64,000 nt of DNA from Prado023 sp963798745 (GCA_963798745.1 CAWCUF010000003.1:620001-684000); one strand, 5' to 3'. Shown: positions 23,556-32,145, numbered from the stretch's first letter. Notes: a model not told the origin generated them from the sequence alone. Numbers and translations: made by a program.

Positions 23556-25213
23556 CTGACGAACTCCTGTGGGGTGAGGGGTGGCGCGTAGCCGAAACCT
23601 TGGACGTCATCACATCCGCGCTGGCGCAGGAAGTCGGCCTGAGCCGGGGTCTGCACGCCCTCGGCCACGCAGCGCAGGCCCAGGGACCGAATCAGCTCCA
23701 CCATCGCGGCGACCAGACGCCTGGCCTCCAGGTCGGTGTCCACCCGGCCCACGAAGCTGCTGTCGATCTTGGCCGTGTGCAGGGGAAACGCGCTCAGATT
23801 GGCCAGCGACGAGTAGCCGGTGCCGAAGTCGTCCAGTGCGATGCGCACCCCCGCCTCGGACAGGTGGCCCATCGCACGGATGCTCGCCTCCCGCTGGCGC
23901 ATCGCCGAATGCTCGGTGACCTCGAGTTCGAGACCCTGCCCGGCGTGGTCGAAGCTGTCGAGCAGGGCCAGGACACGCTCGGCGAACTCAGGTTGGCTGA
24001 AGTGCCGGCCACTGACGTTGACCGCCAGCACCCCGGGGTCGATCCCGACCGAACGCCACTCGGCGAGCTGGGCCACGGCGGTGCGCAGGGCCCACCAGCC
24101 CATCGGCAGGATGCGCCCGGTGGACTCGGCCACCGGCACGAACTCGCTGGGTGAGGGGTCCCCCAGCTCGGGGCAGTCCCAGCGCATGAGCGCCTCGAGG
24201 CCCACCACCTGCCCGTCGCTGAGGCGCACCTGCGGCTGGTAGACCATGCGCAACTGCTGCTCGGCCATCGAGCGGCGCAGACCACGGGCCAGCGCCAACC
24301 GCCGAGAGCGGCGCTGGGCAACGGTGTCGTCGTGGAACTGCCAGGTGTCGCGGCCCTGCCGCTTGCTCTCCGCCATCGCGTCGTCAGCCTGGCGGAGCAG
24401 GTCACGGGCGGCCCCGGCATCATCGGGGTAGTGCGCCACGCCCGTCGACACGGTGATCATGGCCGTGTCCGCCCCGAGATCGAAGGGCGGGCGCATCACC
24501 TCGCCGATGCGGGCGGCCAGGTGCCCGGCGGCCTCGCGCGAGGCACCGGGGACGATGACCACGAACTCGTCGGAGGCGAAGCGGCGCACCGTGGCGCCTG
24601 CCGGGGCGACCGCCCGCAGCCGTTGGACGAACTCGACAAGCAACGCGTCGCCGGACTCACGGCCCACGGTGTCGTTGATCTCCTTGAAGTCGTCGATGTC
24701 GACGTAGAGCACCGCGAGCTCGTCGGAGTTGGGTTGCGCGGCCGCGATCGCCAACTCCACCTGGCCGGTGACCAGCGCACCGCTGGGGGTGGGACTCATC
24801 GGGTCGTGCAGCGGCCGGTGATCAGCGGTGACGTCCACATGGGCCACGACGGCCCCACCGTGACCGAACGGGGCCACCAACATCACGAACCACCGCTCCA
24901 CCTGGGGTGAGTGGCACGGGTACTCCAAGGCGAAGTCAGCAGCCTGACCGGCCAGGACCGAACGGATCCCGTCGGCTGCGGCCCGGGCGGTGGACCCGTC
25001 CAGCGGAGCACCGGCGTCGATCGCTGACAGGTAGCCCTGACCCGGTCCCGTGCTACGCCCGCCGGGATCCCCGTTCTCGGCGGCGAACCGAACCCACGAC
25101 GTGTTGACCGCATCGATCATGCCGTTGGCACCCAGGACCACCACGTTGGCGGCCAACGCGTCGATGACCGCCTGCACGCTGCTGCCCGACGAGGTCCGCA
25201 ACCCAGGTTCCAC
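23534..25213 (-). CDS. PAS-GGDEF-EAL protein, likely cyclic di-GMP phosphodiesterase
   Basis: A 559-residue protein. A PAS-like sensor occupies residues ~12-130, a GGDEF domain ~145-295 whose motif is degenerate (ASDEF at 213-217), and an EAL domain ~305-555. The EAL domain keeps GLEALMRW (EAL at 340-342), NVSGRHF, the E in LEVTEHS, LDDFGTGYSS, KIDSSF and EGVQT, all metal- or substrate-binding positions. I infer hydrolysis of cyclic di-GMP, with the GGDEF half regulatory. GTG at 25213 follows AGGAGG. It is the first gene of a synthase/hydrolase pair. Confidence 0.92.
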   Translation of the reverse strand: MEPGLRTSSGSSVQAVIDALAANVVVLGANGMIDAVNTSWVRFAAENGDPGGRSTGPGQGYLSAIDAGAPLDGSTARAAADGIRSVLAGQAADFALEYPCHSPQVERWFVMLVAPFGHGGAVVAHVDVTADHRPLHDPMSPTPSGALVTGQVELAIAAAQPNSDELAVLYVDIDDFKEINDTVGRESGDALLVEFVQRLRAVAPAGATVRRFASDEFVVIVPGASREAAGHLAARIGEVMRPPFDLGADTAMITVSTGVAHYPDDAGAARDLLRQADDAMAESKRQGRDTWQFHDDTVAQRRSRRLALARGLRRSMAEQQLRMVYQPQVRLSDGQVVGLEALMRWDCPELGDPSPSEFVPVAESTGRILPMGWWALRTAVAQLAEWRSVGIDPGVLAVNVSGRHFSQPEFAERVLALLDSFDHAGQGLELEVTEHSAMRQREASIRAMGHLSEAGVRIALDDFGTGYSSLANLSAFPLHTAKIDSSFVGRVDTDLEARRLVAAMVELIRSLGLRCVAEGVQTPAQADFLRQRGCDDVQGFGYAPPLTPQEFVRWLHERN

Positions 25214-25385
25214 ATCGGCCTCCTACCCGCGCGATGCGCATCGAACCGCCCGTCGCGGCCCCCAGCAGCCGCTCGTCAGCACCGAACCCTGCCGCAGACG
25301 TCGGTGCGTACGCGAGGCGGACGCCCGGGTGGCGCGCCCGGCCGTGGGCTGCGTGCACACGCCGAGAGCCCATTTCGCATTCACA

Positions 25386-25411
25386 GGTATACGCCCCGAT
25401 CGCACGGGTAT
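25386..25411 (+). promoter_or_regulatory. Candidate SigF/SigB-type promoter of the GPGG gene
   Basis: GGTAT at 25386-25390, a 15-base spacer, and GGGTAT at 25406-25411. This differs from the SigF-type GGTTT-N15-GGGTA at one position. Transcription would start only a few bases before the ATG at 25421, implying a nearly leaderless mRNA, consistent with the absence of a ribosome binding site. Confidence 0.45.
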
Positions 25412-25420
25412 TCATCTGAC

Positions 25421-25564
25421 ATGACATTTCTACTCTGGATCCTCGCCGTCGTCCTCGTCGTCTCGGGCATCGTTGCCATCGTCCGCAGCCAGGTGTTGTG
25501 GGGCATCGTGCTGATCGTGGTGGGCCTGCTGGTAGGGCCCGGTGGTGTGAGCCTGATCGGTTGA
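25421..25564 (+). CDS. GPGG-motif small membrane protein
   Basis: A 47-residue protein with two hydrophobic stretches (LLWILAVVLVVSGIVAIV and VLWGIVLIVVGLLVGPGG) and the family signature GPGGVSLIG at the C-terminus. This is a widely conserved tiny actinobacterial membrane family of unknown function. No Shine-Dalgarno sequence is present. It is divergent from the EAL gene. Confidence 0.85.
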   Translation: MTFLLWILAVVLVVSGIVAIVRSQVLWGIVLIVVGLLVGPGGVSLIG

Positions 25565-25604
25565 TCATCGGCCCGGTCGGGCCCATGGCGTAGTCGCGCC
25601 CGGT

Positions 25605-25680
25605 CCCGGCCAGGCCAGCCGGTCCGCTCAGGCCAGCCGGTCCGGCCAGGCCAGCAGGTCTCGGCCAGGTCAGCCGGTCC
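25605..25680. repeat. Degenerate tandem repeat at the 3' end of the glycosidase-like gene
   Basis: Units built on GGCCAGGCCAGCCGGTCC recur four or five times with small changes. The repeat runs from the intergenic gap across the stop of the minus-strand gene at 25670, so repeat expansion may have reshaped that C-terminus. Confidence 0.6.
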
Positions 25681-26806
25681 GCGTCCCACTCGGCCCCATG
25701 CGTCTGATGCGCCGAGCAAGTTGCAGCGTGGTCAGGGCCGCGGCGGTCGACTCCGAGCCCAGGTCCGGGCTCGGACCGTCCGGGGTCAGCAGGTCGAATC
25801 CGGCTCCCCGGTCGTTCTCGTACATCGGGGTGCCCAGGTCGTTGCGCCCCAGGAACCACTCTGCACAGAGCACCACGAGGTCTGCCCACTCGCGTTGCGC
25901 GGTCAGCCGGTGCGCCCGGGATGCGGCCTCGGCCAGGGCGGCTACCTCCGCTGGACGCTGGTCGAATCCGGGACGCGCCTGGCCGGGCTGCCAACCATCC
26001 ACGGGCACCGGACTGAGGTGCCCGTCGCGGGTCTGCACCTCGGAAAGCCAGCCGAGCATCAGCAGGCCCACCTCGATCTGGTCGGGCTGGTCCAGAGCCT
26101 CCCCGATCGCCAGGTGCGCCTCGGGCAGCAGGGCATTGCCGTGGCTGAGTCCCGCTTCGGGCCACGGGACCCCGCGCAGCGCGCGCGGGCCGGCCAGTAC
26201 CTGACCAGCATCGACCAGCAGAGCGCCCAGAGCAGCGTCCTGGACACCGGCCCGAACCAGTTCAGCGGCAGCGACTGCGGCCTGCGCCATCGGCCGGCGC
26301 TGCGGTGAACGGCCCCACAGCGCCGGCCCGGCCACGTGCAGGGCTCGTCGGCGCAGCTCGGCAGGGCACCAGGTGCTGGCCACGACCTGACTCAGACCCC
26401 ACAGCGCCCGCGCCCAGTGCTCGTCGGTGCTCGGCAGATCACTGAACTGCCCGCGGTCTGCGCGCCGGTTGCAGAACCCGCCGTGTGGGTCGGCGGCTGC
26501 CTCGAGGAACTCCACACCGGTCCGTGCCAGTGCCCGCACGGCCGGCTCGGGATCCGGTTGGCGGACGGCCACGACCAGGACCCGGGCCATGTCGTCGGTG
26601 CGGTAGCCGTGCCCGGGGCACGGCCGCGGCCCCTGGGCGCGTTCGTAGACCCCGTACGGGGTGCTCATGCTCACCAGGTGCTCGAAGACGACGTCGTCGG
26701 GTTGCTGTCCGCGGTCGGTCGTGGTGGGCGCGCTGACCGCTGGTCCACGCTGGCGCGGCACCGAGGCCGGCGCGCCAACGGCGGCATGGCGGAGGTCAGG
26801 TTCCAT
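25670..26806 (-). CDS. Six-hairpin glycosidase-like protein
   Basis: A 378-residue protein. The conserved start of the domain is MSTPYGVYERAQGPRPCPGH followed by GYRTDDMARVL. Repeated helical hairpins follow, with GGFCNRR, DEHWARALWGLS, LSHGNALLPEAHLAIGEAL and FDQRPAEVAALAEA. Relatives are alpha/alpha-barrel proteins usually next to, or fused with, GT4 glycosyltransferases and mannoside metabolism genes. No glycosyltransferase adjoins it here, but a GT-B domain lies 7 kb away in the sigma fusion. Substrate unknown. The ATG at 26806 is the best start; the ~45 residues before the domain are probably disordered. Confidence 0.7.
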   Translation of the reverse strand: MEPDLRHAAVGAPASVPRQRGPAVSAPTTTDRGQQPDDVVFEHLVSMSTPYGVYERAQGPRPCPGHGYRTDDMARVLVVAVRQPDPEPAVRALARTGVEFLEAAADPHGGFCNRRADRGQFSDLPSTDEHWARALWGLSQVVASTWCPAELRRRALHVAGPALWGRSPQRRPMAQAAVAAAELVRAGVQDAALGALLVDAGQVLAGPRALRGVPWPEAGLSHGNALLPEAHLAIGEALDQPDQIEVGLLMLGWLSEVQTRDGHLSPVPVDGWQPGQARPGFDQRPAEVAALAEAASRAHRLTAQREWADLVVLCAEWFLGRNDLGTPMYENDRGAGFDLLTPDGPSPDLGSESTAAALTTLQLARRIRRMGPSGTRTG

Positions 26807-26876
26807 GCCGCCGGGTACCCAACCGGCGGCGGGCCATACCGGCTCCTCGGCGGACCCGACCCGCGACGGGGCAGGA

Positions 26877-28130
26877 TCAGACCGGCTCTGGAGTCGGTCG
26901 ACCCATCCGGCGGTCGATCCGACGCAGGATGGGGGTGGCCGAGATCCCATGGACCACCGCAGAGACCAGGACGGTGAACGTGACCGTCGGCCACAGCATG
27001 CCGGCGTCGGCGAAGTCGCCCTCACCCAGGGCGAACGTCAGGTAGTAGAACGACCCGATCCCCTTGACTCCGAAGAAGGCGATAGCCCGCCGATCGTGGC
27101 CGACCAGCGGCGCGCCGAGCAACGCGATCCAGCCGACCAGCGGGCGCAGGACGAGCACCGCGACCACCCCGAGCAGCGCGCCCTGCCAGGTGAGCCCGGC
27201 TAGCAGCCCACTGCCGACCGCGTAGCCCAGGGCCACCAGCAGGCCCATGGTCAGGATCCGCTCGAACTGCGTGATGAACGTGTGCGAGGCACGATGGAAG
27301 TCGTGCTCCCGGGCCCGCCCGCGCAGGGACAGGCCGGCAGCGAACACCGCGAGGAATCCGTAGCCCCCGACCAGCTCGGCGGCCCCGTAGGCCAGGAAGG
27401 TGGCGGCCAGCACGGCAGCCACATCGGCGGTCCCGGCCAGTCGCAGTTGCTCCACCGGCGCCCAGAAGGCGAGTTGGGCGAAGCCGAGCCCCACCAAGGC
27501 GCCGCAGATCAGCCCGATGACCACCTTGCCGATCAGCTCCCACGCGACCCAGCCCCCGACCCACTCCAGGGACCCCGCCGCGGCCAGCAGCAATGCGGCG
27601 TACACGAACGGGAACGCCAGGCCGTCGTTGAGCCCGGCCTCGGAGGTCAGCGCGAACCGGACCTCGTCCTCGTTGCCCGGATCGTCGGTCGGCTCGCCCA
27701 CCTGCACATCGGTGGCCAGGACGGGATCGGTGGGCGCGAGCACCGCCGCCAGCAGCAGCGCGGTCGCCGGAGCTACCCCGAGCAACCACGCCCCGGACCA
27801 CAGCAGGACCAGGAACAGCGGCATGGCGATCGCCAGCAGGCGCCAGGTGCTCGACCAGGCACGCCAGGACAGGGGACGATCCAGGGCGAGGCCGACGCCC
27901 ATCAGCGACACGATCACGCACAGTTCGGTGAGGTGTTCGATCCAGCCCCGATGGGCCCCGACATCCAGCGGACTGGTGATCGGCAGCACCCCGGCCAGGA
28001 GCCCGGCCGCCAGGAACACCAACGCCGGGCTCAACGCCCATCGGTGCAGCAGCCTGGGCAGGACGATCGCCAGCAGCAGGGCTACTCCGGCGAGCAGGTA
28101 GCCGACCGGTACGGAGAACTCAACGGCCAC
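26877..28130 (-). CDS. Cation:proton antiporter (CPA1-type Na+/H+ or K+/H+)
   Basis: A 417-residue membrane protein with about 12 segments. The transport core motifs are LAPTDPVLATDV and LTSEAGLNDGLAFPF, the latter holding the conserved ND pair. VGYGFLAVFAAGLSLRGRAREHDFH and FFGVKGIGSFYYLTFALG are further family landmarks. GTG at 28130 is the likely start, beginning VEFSVPVGYLLAGVALLL. It would exchange protons for monovalent cations at the cytoplasmic membrane, helping with pH and salt stress. The cation is not determinable. Confidence 0.9.
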   Translation of the reverse strand: MAVEFSVPVGYLLAGVALLLAIVLPRLLHRWALSPALVFLAAGLLAGVLPITSPLDVGAHRGWIEHLTELCVIVSLMGVGLALDRPLSWRAWSSTWRLLAIAMPLFLVLLWSGAWLLGVAPATALLLAAVLAPTDPVLATDVQVGEPTDDPGNEDEVRFALTSEAGLNDGLAFPFVYAALLLAAAGSLEWVGGWVAWELIGKVVIGLICGALVGLGFAQLAFWAPVEQLRLAGTADVAAVLAATFLAYGAAELVGGYGFLAVFAAGLSLRGRAREHDFHRASHTFITQFERILTMGLLVALGYAVGSGLLAGLTWQGALLGVVAVLVLRPLVGWIALLGAPLVGHDRRAIAFFGVKGIGSFYYLTFALGEGDFADAGMLWPTVTFTVLVSAVVHGISATPILRRIDRRMGRPTPEPV

Positions 28131-28310
28131 CGCAGCGCACCTGTCCGGCGCGAGCGTCGAACAGCTGGGGCCGGGGCACGCCCCCGATACTGCTCGCGGC
28201 ACTGGCCATTGCTGATCCTCCTAGGGGGCCCAGGGGCCAAGTGTGCCGGGTTCGGCACTCCCCCGCCCGCGAACGGCGCGCGCACATCCCAGCGGGCATG
28301 CGCTGCGGCA

Positions 28311-28336
28311 GTCATGGAACTCCACCGATCGGGTAG
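28311..28336 (+). promoter_or_regulatory. Weak SigF-like promoter before the DUF6328 gene
   Basis: GTCAT at 28311-28315, a 15-base spacer, and GGGTAG at 28331-28336. The -10 is good and the -35 poor. Expected initiation falls at about 28343-28346, on the GTG used as start codon, so a leaderless mRNA is possible. Confidence 0.3.
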
Positions 28337-28345
28337 TGGGTGCAG

Positions 28346-28912
28346 GTGGACGCCCACGCACGCACCTCGCAGCACGAGCGCGACGAGTCCGCCTCGGAGC
28401 GGGCCGACCGCAATTTCGCCGAGCTCGTGCAGGAGTTGCGGGTGGCCCAGACGGGTGTGCAGATCCTCTTCGCCTTCCTGCTGTCGCTGACGTTCCTGAG
28501 CACCTTCCCTCGCGACGACGCGCTGTTCGGGGTGGTCCTCACCCTGGCCCTGCTCACCTCGGCAGCCGCGGCGCTGACGTTCATCTCTCCGGTGGTGGTG
28601 CACCGACTGCACTTCCGCCGCGGGCTCAAGGAGCAACTGGTCGACCTCACCCACCGGCTGGCCCTGATCGGCCTGGCGCTGCTCGTCACCGCGATGGACC
28701 TGGCCATCTGGCTGGTCCTGGCTGCCCTGTGGACCCCGGTGGTGGCCACCGCGGTGGCGGTCGCCCTGGTGCCGGTGGGCGCCCTGCTGTGGGTGGTGCT
28801 GCCCAGCCGGGCGGTCGCGCCGGAGCGGGGCGGTGCCGCGCCACCGGAGCAGCCTCGGGGTCGGGTGACCGACCCAGCGGGTGGCGCACCCGCCGACGAC
28901 GCAGGCCGCTGA
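28346..28912 (+). CDS. DUF6328 family membrane protein
   Basis: A 188-residue protein. The N-terminal cytosolic part (ERADRNFAELVQELRVAQTGVQ) is the conserved family entry. Four membrane segments follow: ILFAFLLSLTFLSTF, FGVVLTLALLTSAAAALTFI, LIGLALLVTAMDLAIWLVLA and VATAVAVALVPVGALLWVVL. The tail is Pro/Gly-rich. Function is unknown. It is divergent from the antiporter. Confidence 0.85.
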   Translation: MDAHARTSQHERDESASERADRNFAELVQELRVAQTGVQILFAFLLSLTFLSTFPRDDALFGVVLTLALLTSAAAALTFISPVVVHRLHFRRGLKEQLVDLTHRLALIGLALLVTAMDLAIWLVLAALWTPVVATAVAVALVPVGALLWVVLPSRAVAPERGGAAPPEQPRGRVTDPAGGAPADDAGR

Positions 28913-28916
28913 TCCG

Positions 28917-29045
28917 ATGGGACGAAGGTTGCGGCGCGCGGACCCGGCCGGGCCCGGCTGGTCCCAGGTGCCGTGGGGGCGCGGCTTCCACTACCTGGAC
29001 CAGGACGGCGGCGCGCTGGCCCCCGCGGACGTGAAGCGTTGCAGG
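28917..29045 (+). pseudogene. DNA topoisomerase IB N-terminal stub
   Basis: From ATG 28917 the frame reads GRRLRRADPAGPGWSQVPWG, then RGFHYLDQDGGALAPADVKRC. This matches the start of bacterial (poxvirus-like) topoisomerase IB proteins, which continue with the IPPAW and catalytic regions. Here it breaks off after ~43 residues into unrelated sequence and stops at 29123, so the catalytic Arg/Lys/His/Tyr residues are all lost. The rest of the gene appears deleted. Confidence 0.7.
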
Positions 29046-29070
29046 GCCGGGCACCACGCCGCCGCCACGG

Positions 29071-29256
29071 TCACAGCGAGTGGCGCGGCTTCTCCGGCTC
29101 CTGCTCGGGATGATCGTCGGTGACCGGCTGGGCGTTGAACGTGCTCTGCGCGTCGGGCGCGCCCTCGTCGGTGGCGGGGTCGTTGTCCTCGATGATCTCG
29201 TCATCGATCTTGTGGGCGTCCTGTGGGGTGTTCTGGGCGCTGTCCAGGCGATCCAT
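29071..29256 (-). CDS. Small acidic, probably disordered protein
   Basis: A 61-residue protein rich in Asp, Glu and Pro, beginning MDRLDSAQNTPQDAHKIDDE. GGAGAG lies a few bases before the ATG. Its amino-acid composition differs clearly from random reading of GC-rich DNA, which supports coding. Further upstream, GGGTAG at 29317-29312 (minus strand) with GTGT 16 bases before it could be a SigF-like promoter. Function unknown. Confidence 0.55.
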   Translation of the reverse strand: MDRLDSAQNTPQDAHKIDDEIIEDNDPATDEGAPDAQSTFNAQPVTDDHPEQEPEKPRHSL

Positions 29257-29499
29257 GGCGCTCTCCGATCCACTGCGTCGGTCCCGGTCCGGGCCGGGGT
29301 CTGCCCATCATCTACCCTCGGCGGCGGTCACCGACACGTCGCTGCGCCCCTGCCCGCTGCGAGCCCGACGATCTCCGACCCGGGTGCGGCATCGGCAGTG
29401 CCGACGCCCCGCAGGTGTCCCCCGACTCCTGCTTCACCAACCAGCGAGCCCGGTACGAGGGACGGGTCGGGCCCGCCCCGCGACCTCCAGAGGAGCACG

Positions 29500-30924
29500 A
29501 TGAGCCACCAGGACCGGACCCGTTGGTTGACGTTCGCCGGCTTGTGCGCGTTGCTGCTGGCCATCGCCGTGGGGGTGCTGTCCCTCGGAACGGCCCTGAT
29601 GCCGACCCTGGGGATTGCGGTGTTCGCCGCCGCGCTGCTCCTACCACCGCGGATGACCGCGCTGGTGGCCGCGGTCGCGGTGGCGCTGGGCACGGTCCTG
29701 GCGCTGACCCAGGATGCCCAGGACATGGGGATCCGCATCTTCAACGTGACGGTGGCCGCCCTGCTGGCGGTGGCTGCCTCGTGGTTCCTGCAGCACCGCC
29801 GGATGCGCCTGGAGCAGGCGCGGCGCACGGAGGCTGACGTGCTGGCCAGCATCCCTGACGTGGTGATGGTCCTCGACGGCGACGGGCGACTTCTCCAGGG
29901 CAACCCCGCCACGGCCGCGCTGCTTCCGAGCGCGCTTCCCGGCGAACGAGTGCACCCGATTCTGGGCCACGTGCTGGCCGATGGTTCGCTCTGTCAGGGC
30001 GGCTGCGTGCTCGACGGCCGGCTACCGGACCCGCCGACCGGCGTCCCGGTCCACGGTGAGTCGATCACCCGCGCGGGCCGCACGGTTCCGGTCGCCTACT
30101 CCAGCGGCCACGTGCTCGACCGCGGCCTGGTCGTCACGTTGCGTGACGTGAGTGCCCAGGCCGCGGCCCTGCAGGACAGACGGGTGCTGCTGGCTGAGGC
30201 TGCCCGCCAACGCGAGCAGGAGCGGCTCGTAGCAGAGCTGCGCGATTCCAGGCCGGCCGCGCTGCCGCAGGTGGCCGGCCTGGAGATGGACCTGTGGAGC
30301 ACGGCCTCACGGGAGGACCCTCTGGTCGGTGCCGACGTGGTGGACATCGGCCACCTGCCCGACGGCCGAGCCCTGATGCTGCTCGTGGACGCCGCCGGCC
30401 AGGGCATCGCCGCCCTGCGCGACGCCTGGAAGGTGATGTACGCCTGCCGGGCGCACCTGGCCGCCGGGGCACCCCTGGCCGAGCTGGTCGGCCGTTGCGC
30501 CCGGACCATGGCCGAGGACGAGAGCCCACGACCCACCGCGACCGTGCTGGCGGTCGTGCTCGATCCCCAGACCGGGCACCTGCAGGCTGCCCTGGGTGGT
30601 CACCCACCACCGCTGATCGTCCGGGGCAACGGCTCAGCCGAGTGGACGGAGGCTGCTGGCCAGGGCATCGGTGCGCCGAGTCCCGGGTCCCAGGCGGTCG
30701 GCTCGGCCGTGCTCTCCCCCGGCGACACGATGGTGCTGTTCACCGATGGCGTGGTGGACCGGTCCAGTGACGTGCTCGAGGGCCTGTCGGCACTGCGATC
30801 GACCGCGGTGGCGCTGCGCGAGGAAGCCCTCGAGGGTTGGTCGCGCCGAACGCTGGAGGCCGTGTTCCCGCGATTCCCGCTACGCGGTGAGGCCACCCTG
30901 CTGGCCGTGCGGCTGGGTCGCTAG
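29500..30924 (+). CDS. Membrane PAS-PP2C (SpoIIE/RsbU-type) serine phosphatase
   Basis: A 474-residue protein. Three or four N-terminal membrane segments (LTFAGLCALLLAIAVGVLSL; LGIAVFAAALLLPPRMTAL; VAALLAVAASWFLQ) are followed by a PAS domain (DVLASIPDVVMVLDGDGRLL, about residues 110-225), a short coiled region and a C-terminal PP2C/SpoIIE domain (VGADVVDIGHLPDGRALMLLVDAAGQGI; GGHPPPLIV; VLFTDGVVDRS). Acidic metal ligands in ADVVD and DAAGQG and the late TDGVVD are present. Such enzymes dephosphorylate anti-anti-sigma factors. AGAGGAG precedes the ATG. Its 3' end overlaps the convergent ANTAR gene by 45 bases. Confidence 0.9.
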   Translation: MSHQDRTRWLTFAGLCALLLAIAVGVLSLGTALMPTLGIAVFAAALLLPPRMTALVAAVAVALGTVLALTQDAQDMGIRIFNVTVAALLAVAASWFLQHRRMRLEQARRTEADVLASIPDVVMVLDGDGRLLQGNPATAALLPSALPGERVHPILGHVLADGSLCQGGCVLDGRLPDPPTGVPVHGESITRAGRTVPVAYSSGHVLDRGLVVTLRDVSAQAAALQDRRVLLAEAARQREQERLVAELRDSRPAALPQVAGLEMDLWSTASREDPLVGADVVDIGHLPDGRALMLLVDAAGQGIAALRDAWKVMYACRAHLAAGAPLAELVGRCARTMAEDESPRPTATVLAVVLDPQTGHLQAALGGHPPPLIVRGNGSAEWTEAAGQGIGAPSPGSQAVGSAVLSPGDTMVLFTDGVVDRSSDVLEGLSALRSTAVALREEALEGWSRRTLEAVFPRFPLRGEATLLAVRLGR

Positions 30925-32145
30925 CCCGCCGTGGCGCTCGATGACCCTACCCGGGCGCCAGACCACGACGATCCGTCGACCCAACCGCACCGCCCGGACC
31001 CGGCTGCCCGGCGTGCCCCACGGCGCCTGCGAGCCGTTGCCCACCGTCGTGGTCCACGAACCGCCTGCATGCACCAGGCCCGCCAGGGCCTGCGACGTCC
31101 CGTCCTGGGCCAGGAACGGCCAGATCTCCAGCAGGCGCCGACCCACCCACTCCCGAGACCCAGCCACCTGCTCGGCAACGTCCTGGACGACGAAGTCACG
31201 GACCACGCCGTCGGAGCCGGGGATGGTGTCGATGAGCAGCCAGGGGTCCAGGTTCAGCCGCAGCAGGACTCCCATCCACTCCAGCTCCGGGTCGAGCGCT
31301 GCGACGTTGCGCAGCAGCATTGGGGTCACCCGCTGCACGGTGCTGGTGATCGACGCGATCCGCTCCGCGGGGAACTCCTCGACCTCCGACCACATCACGC
31401 CCGCCACTCCGATCACGCTGCCACCATCCAGGATGGGCACCGTGGCCACAGCCTCGAAGGCGGTCCGCATGGCATCGACGTTGGGGAACTGCGCGACCAG
31501 GTCCGCCCGGCTGGCCCAGAAGAAGGGCTGGTTGTCCGTGGCGCAGCGCACGTAGGGGATGTCACGCGACGGGGGGATGCTGCGCCAGGAGCTGATCACG
31601 TCCCCGGCGACGCCGGACTGCCCCACCAGTCGCAGTGACTCGTCGGCCGAGACGCGGTAGAGCGTGACTGCGGTCGGGTGCTCGGCCGCCAGCAGGTCGC
31701 AGATGAGCTGCGCGGCCTCGTCACCCTGATCGGTCGCCCCGGCGACCGCGTCGAGCAGGGCGCCGACCACCCCGGCCCGAACGTCCGGCTGCTGCTGCAG
31801 GGCCGCCCAGCTGCGCGAGGCCTCCGGCGATGCCGGGATCCGCTCGCGCAGGAACTCCTCGCCGATCGCGACAGTGCCGGCGCCCTCCGGGACGGTGACG
31901 CCAACGACTGTGGCTGCCACCTCCACCAGGCGCACGTTGTGCTCCTGGGACATGGCGCGCAACTGGTCGAAGGCCTCGTCCAGGGTGATGCGATTGCGCT
32001 CCACGAGCACGCCCTTGGCCTGCTCGATGACCGCGCGCAGGCGAGCCGCCGTGCGCAACCCCTCGATCTCGTCCCGCAGGGCGGCGACAGTCGCAGCCAT
32101 GACGCTCTCGGCAGGCAACGGATCGCGCCGGTCCTGGAGTTCCAC
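30880..32145 (-). CDS. ANTAR-GAF-PAS signalling protein
   Basis: A 421-residue protein. The ANTAR RNA-binding module is N-terminal (about residues 20-75: RLRAVIEQAKGVLVERNRIT and DEAFDQLRAMSQEHN), a reversal of the common GAF-ANTAR order. A GAF domain (about 120-290, with IPYVRCATDNQPFFWA and VATVPILDGGSVIGVAGVMW) and a PAS-like C-terminal region (LEWMGVLLRLNLDPWLLIDT, then VGRRLLEIWPFL) follow. ANTAR proteins bind paired hairpins in leader RNAs as antiterminators. GTG at 32145 is supported by GAGAGGGGG. The signal is unknown. Confidence 0.85.
   Translation of the reverse strand: MELQDRRDPLPAESVMAATVAALRDEIEGLRTAARLRAVIEQAKGVLVERNRITLDEAFDQLRAMSQEHNVRLVEVAATVVGVTVPEGAGTVAIGEEFLRERIPASPEASRSWAALQQQPDVRAGVVGALLDAVAGATDQGDEAAQLICDLLAAEHPTAVTLYRVSADESLRLVGQSGVAGDVISSWRSIPPSRDIPYVRCATDNQPFFWASRADLVAQFPNVDAMRTAFEAVATVPILDGGSVIGVAGVMWSEVEEFPAERIASITSTVQRVTPMLLRNVAALDPELEWMGVLLRLNLDPWLLIDTIPGSDGVVRDFVVQDVAEQVAGSREWVGRRLLEIWPFLAQDGTSQALAGLVHAGGSWTTTVGNGSQAPWGTPGSRVRAVRLGRRIVVVWRPGRVIERHGGLATQPHGQQGGLTA

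Noticed and set aside
25605..25680. Considered as a CRISPR-like array
   Set aside because: The units are adjacent and degenerate, with no regular unique spacers, and no cas genes are present.
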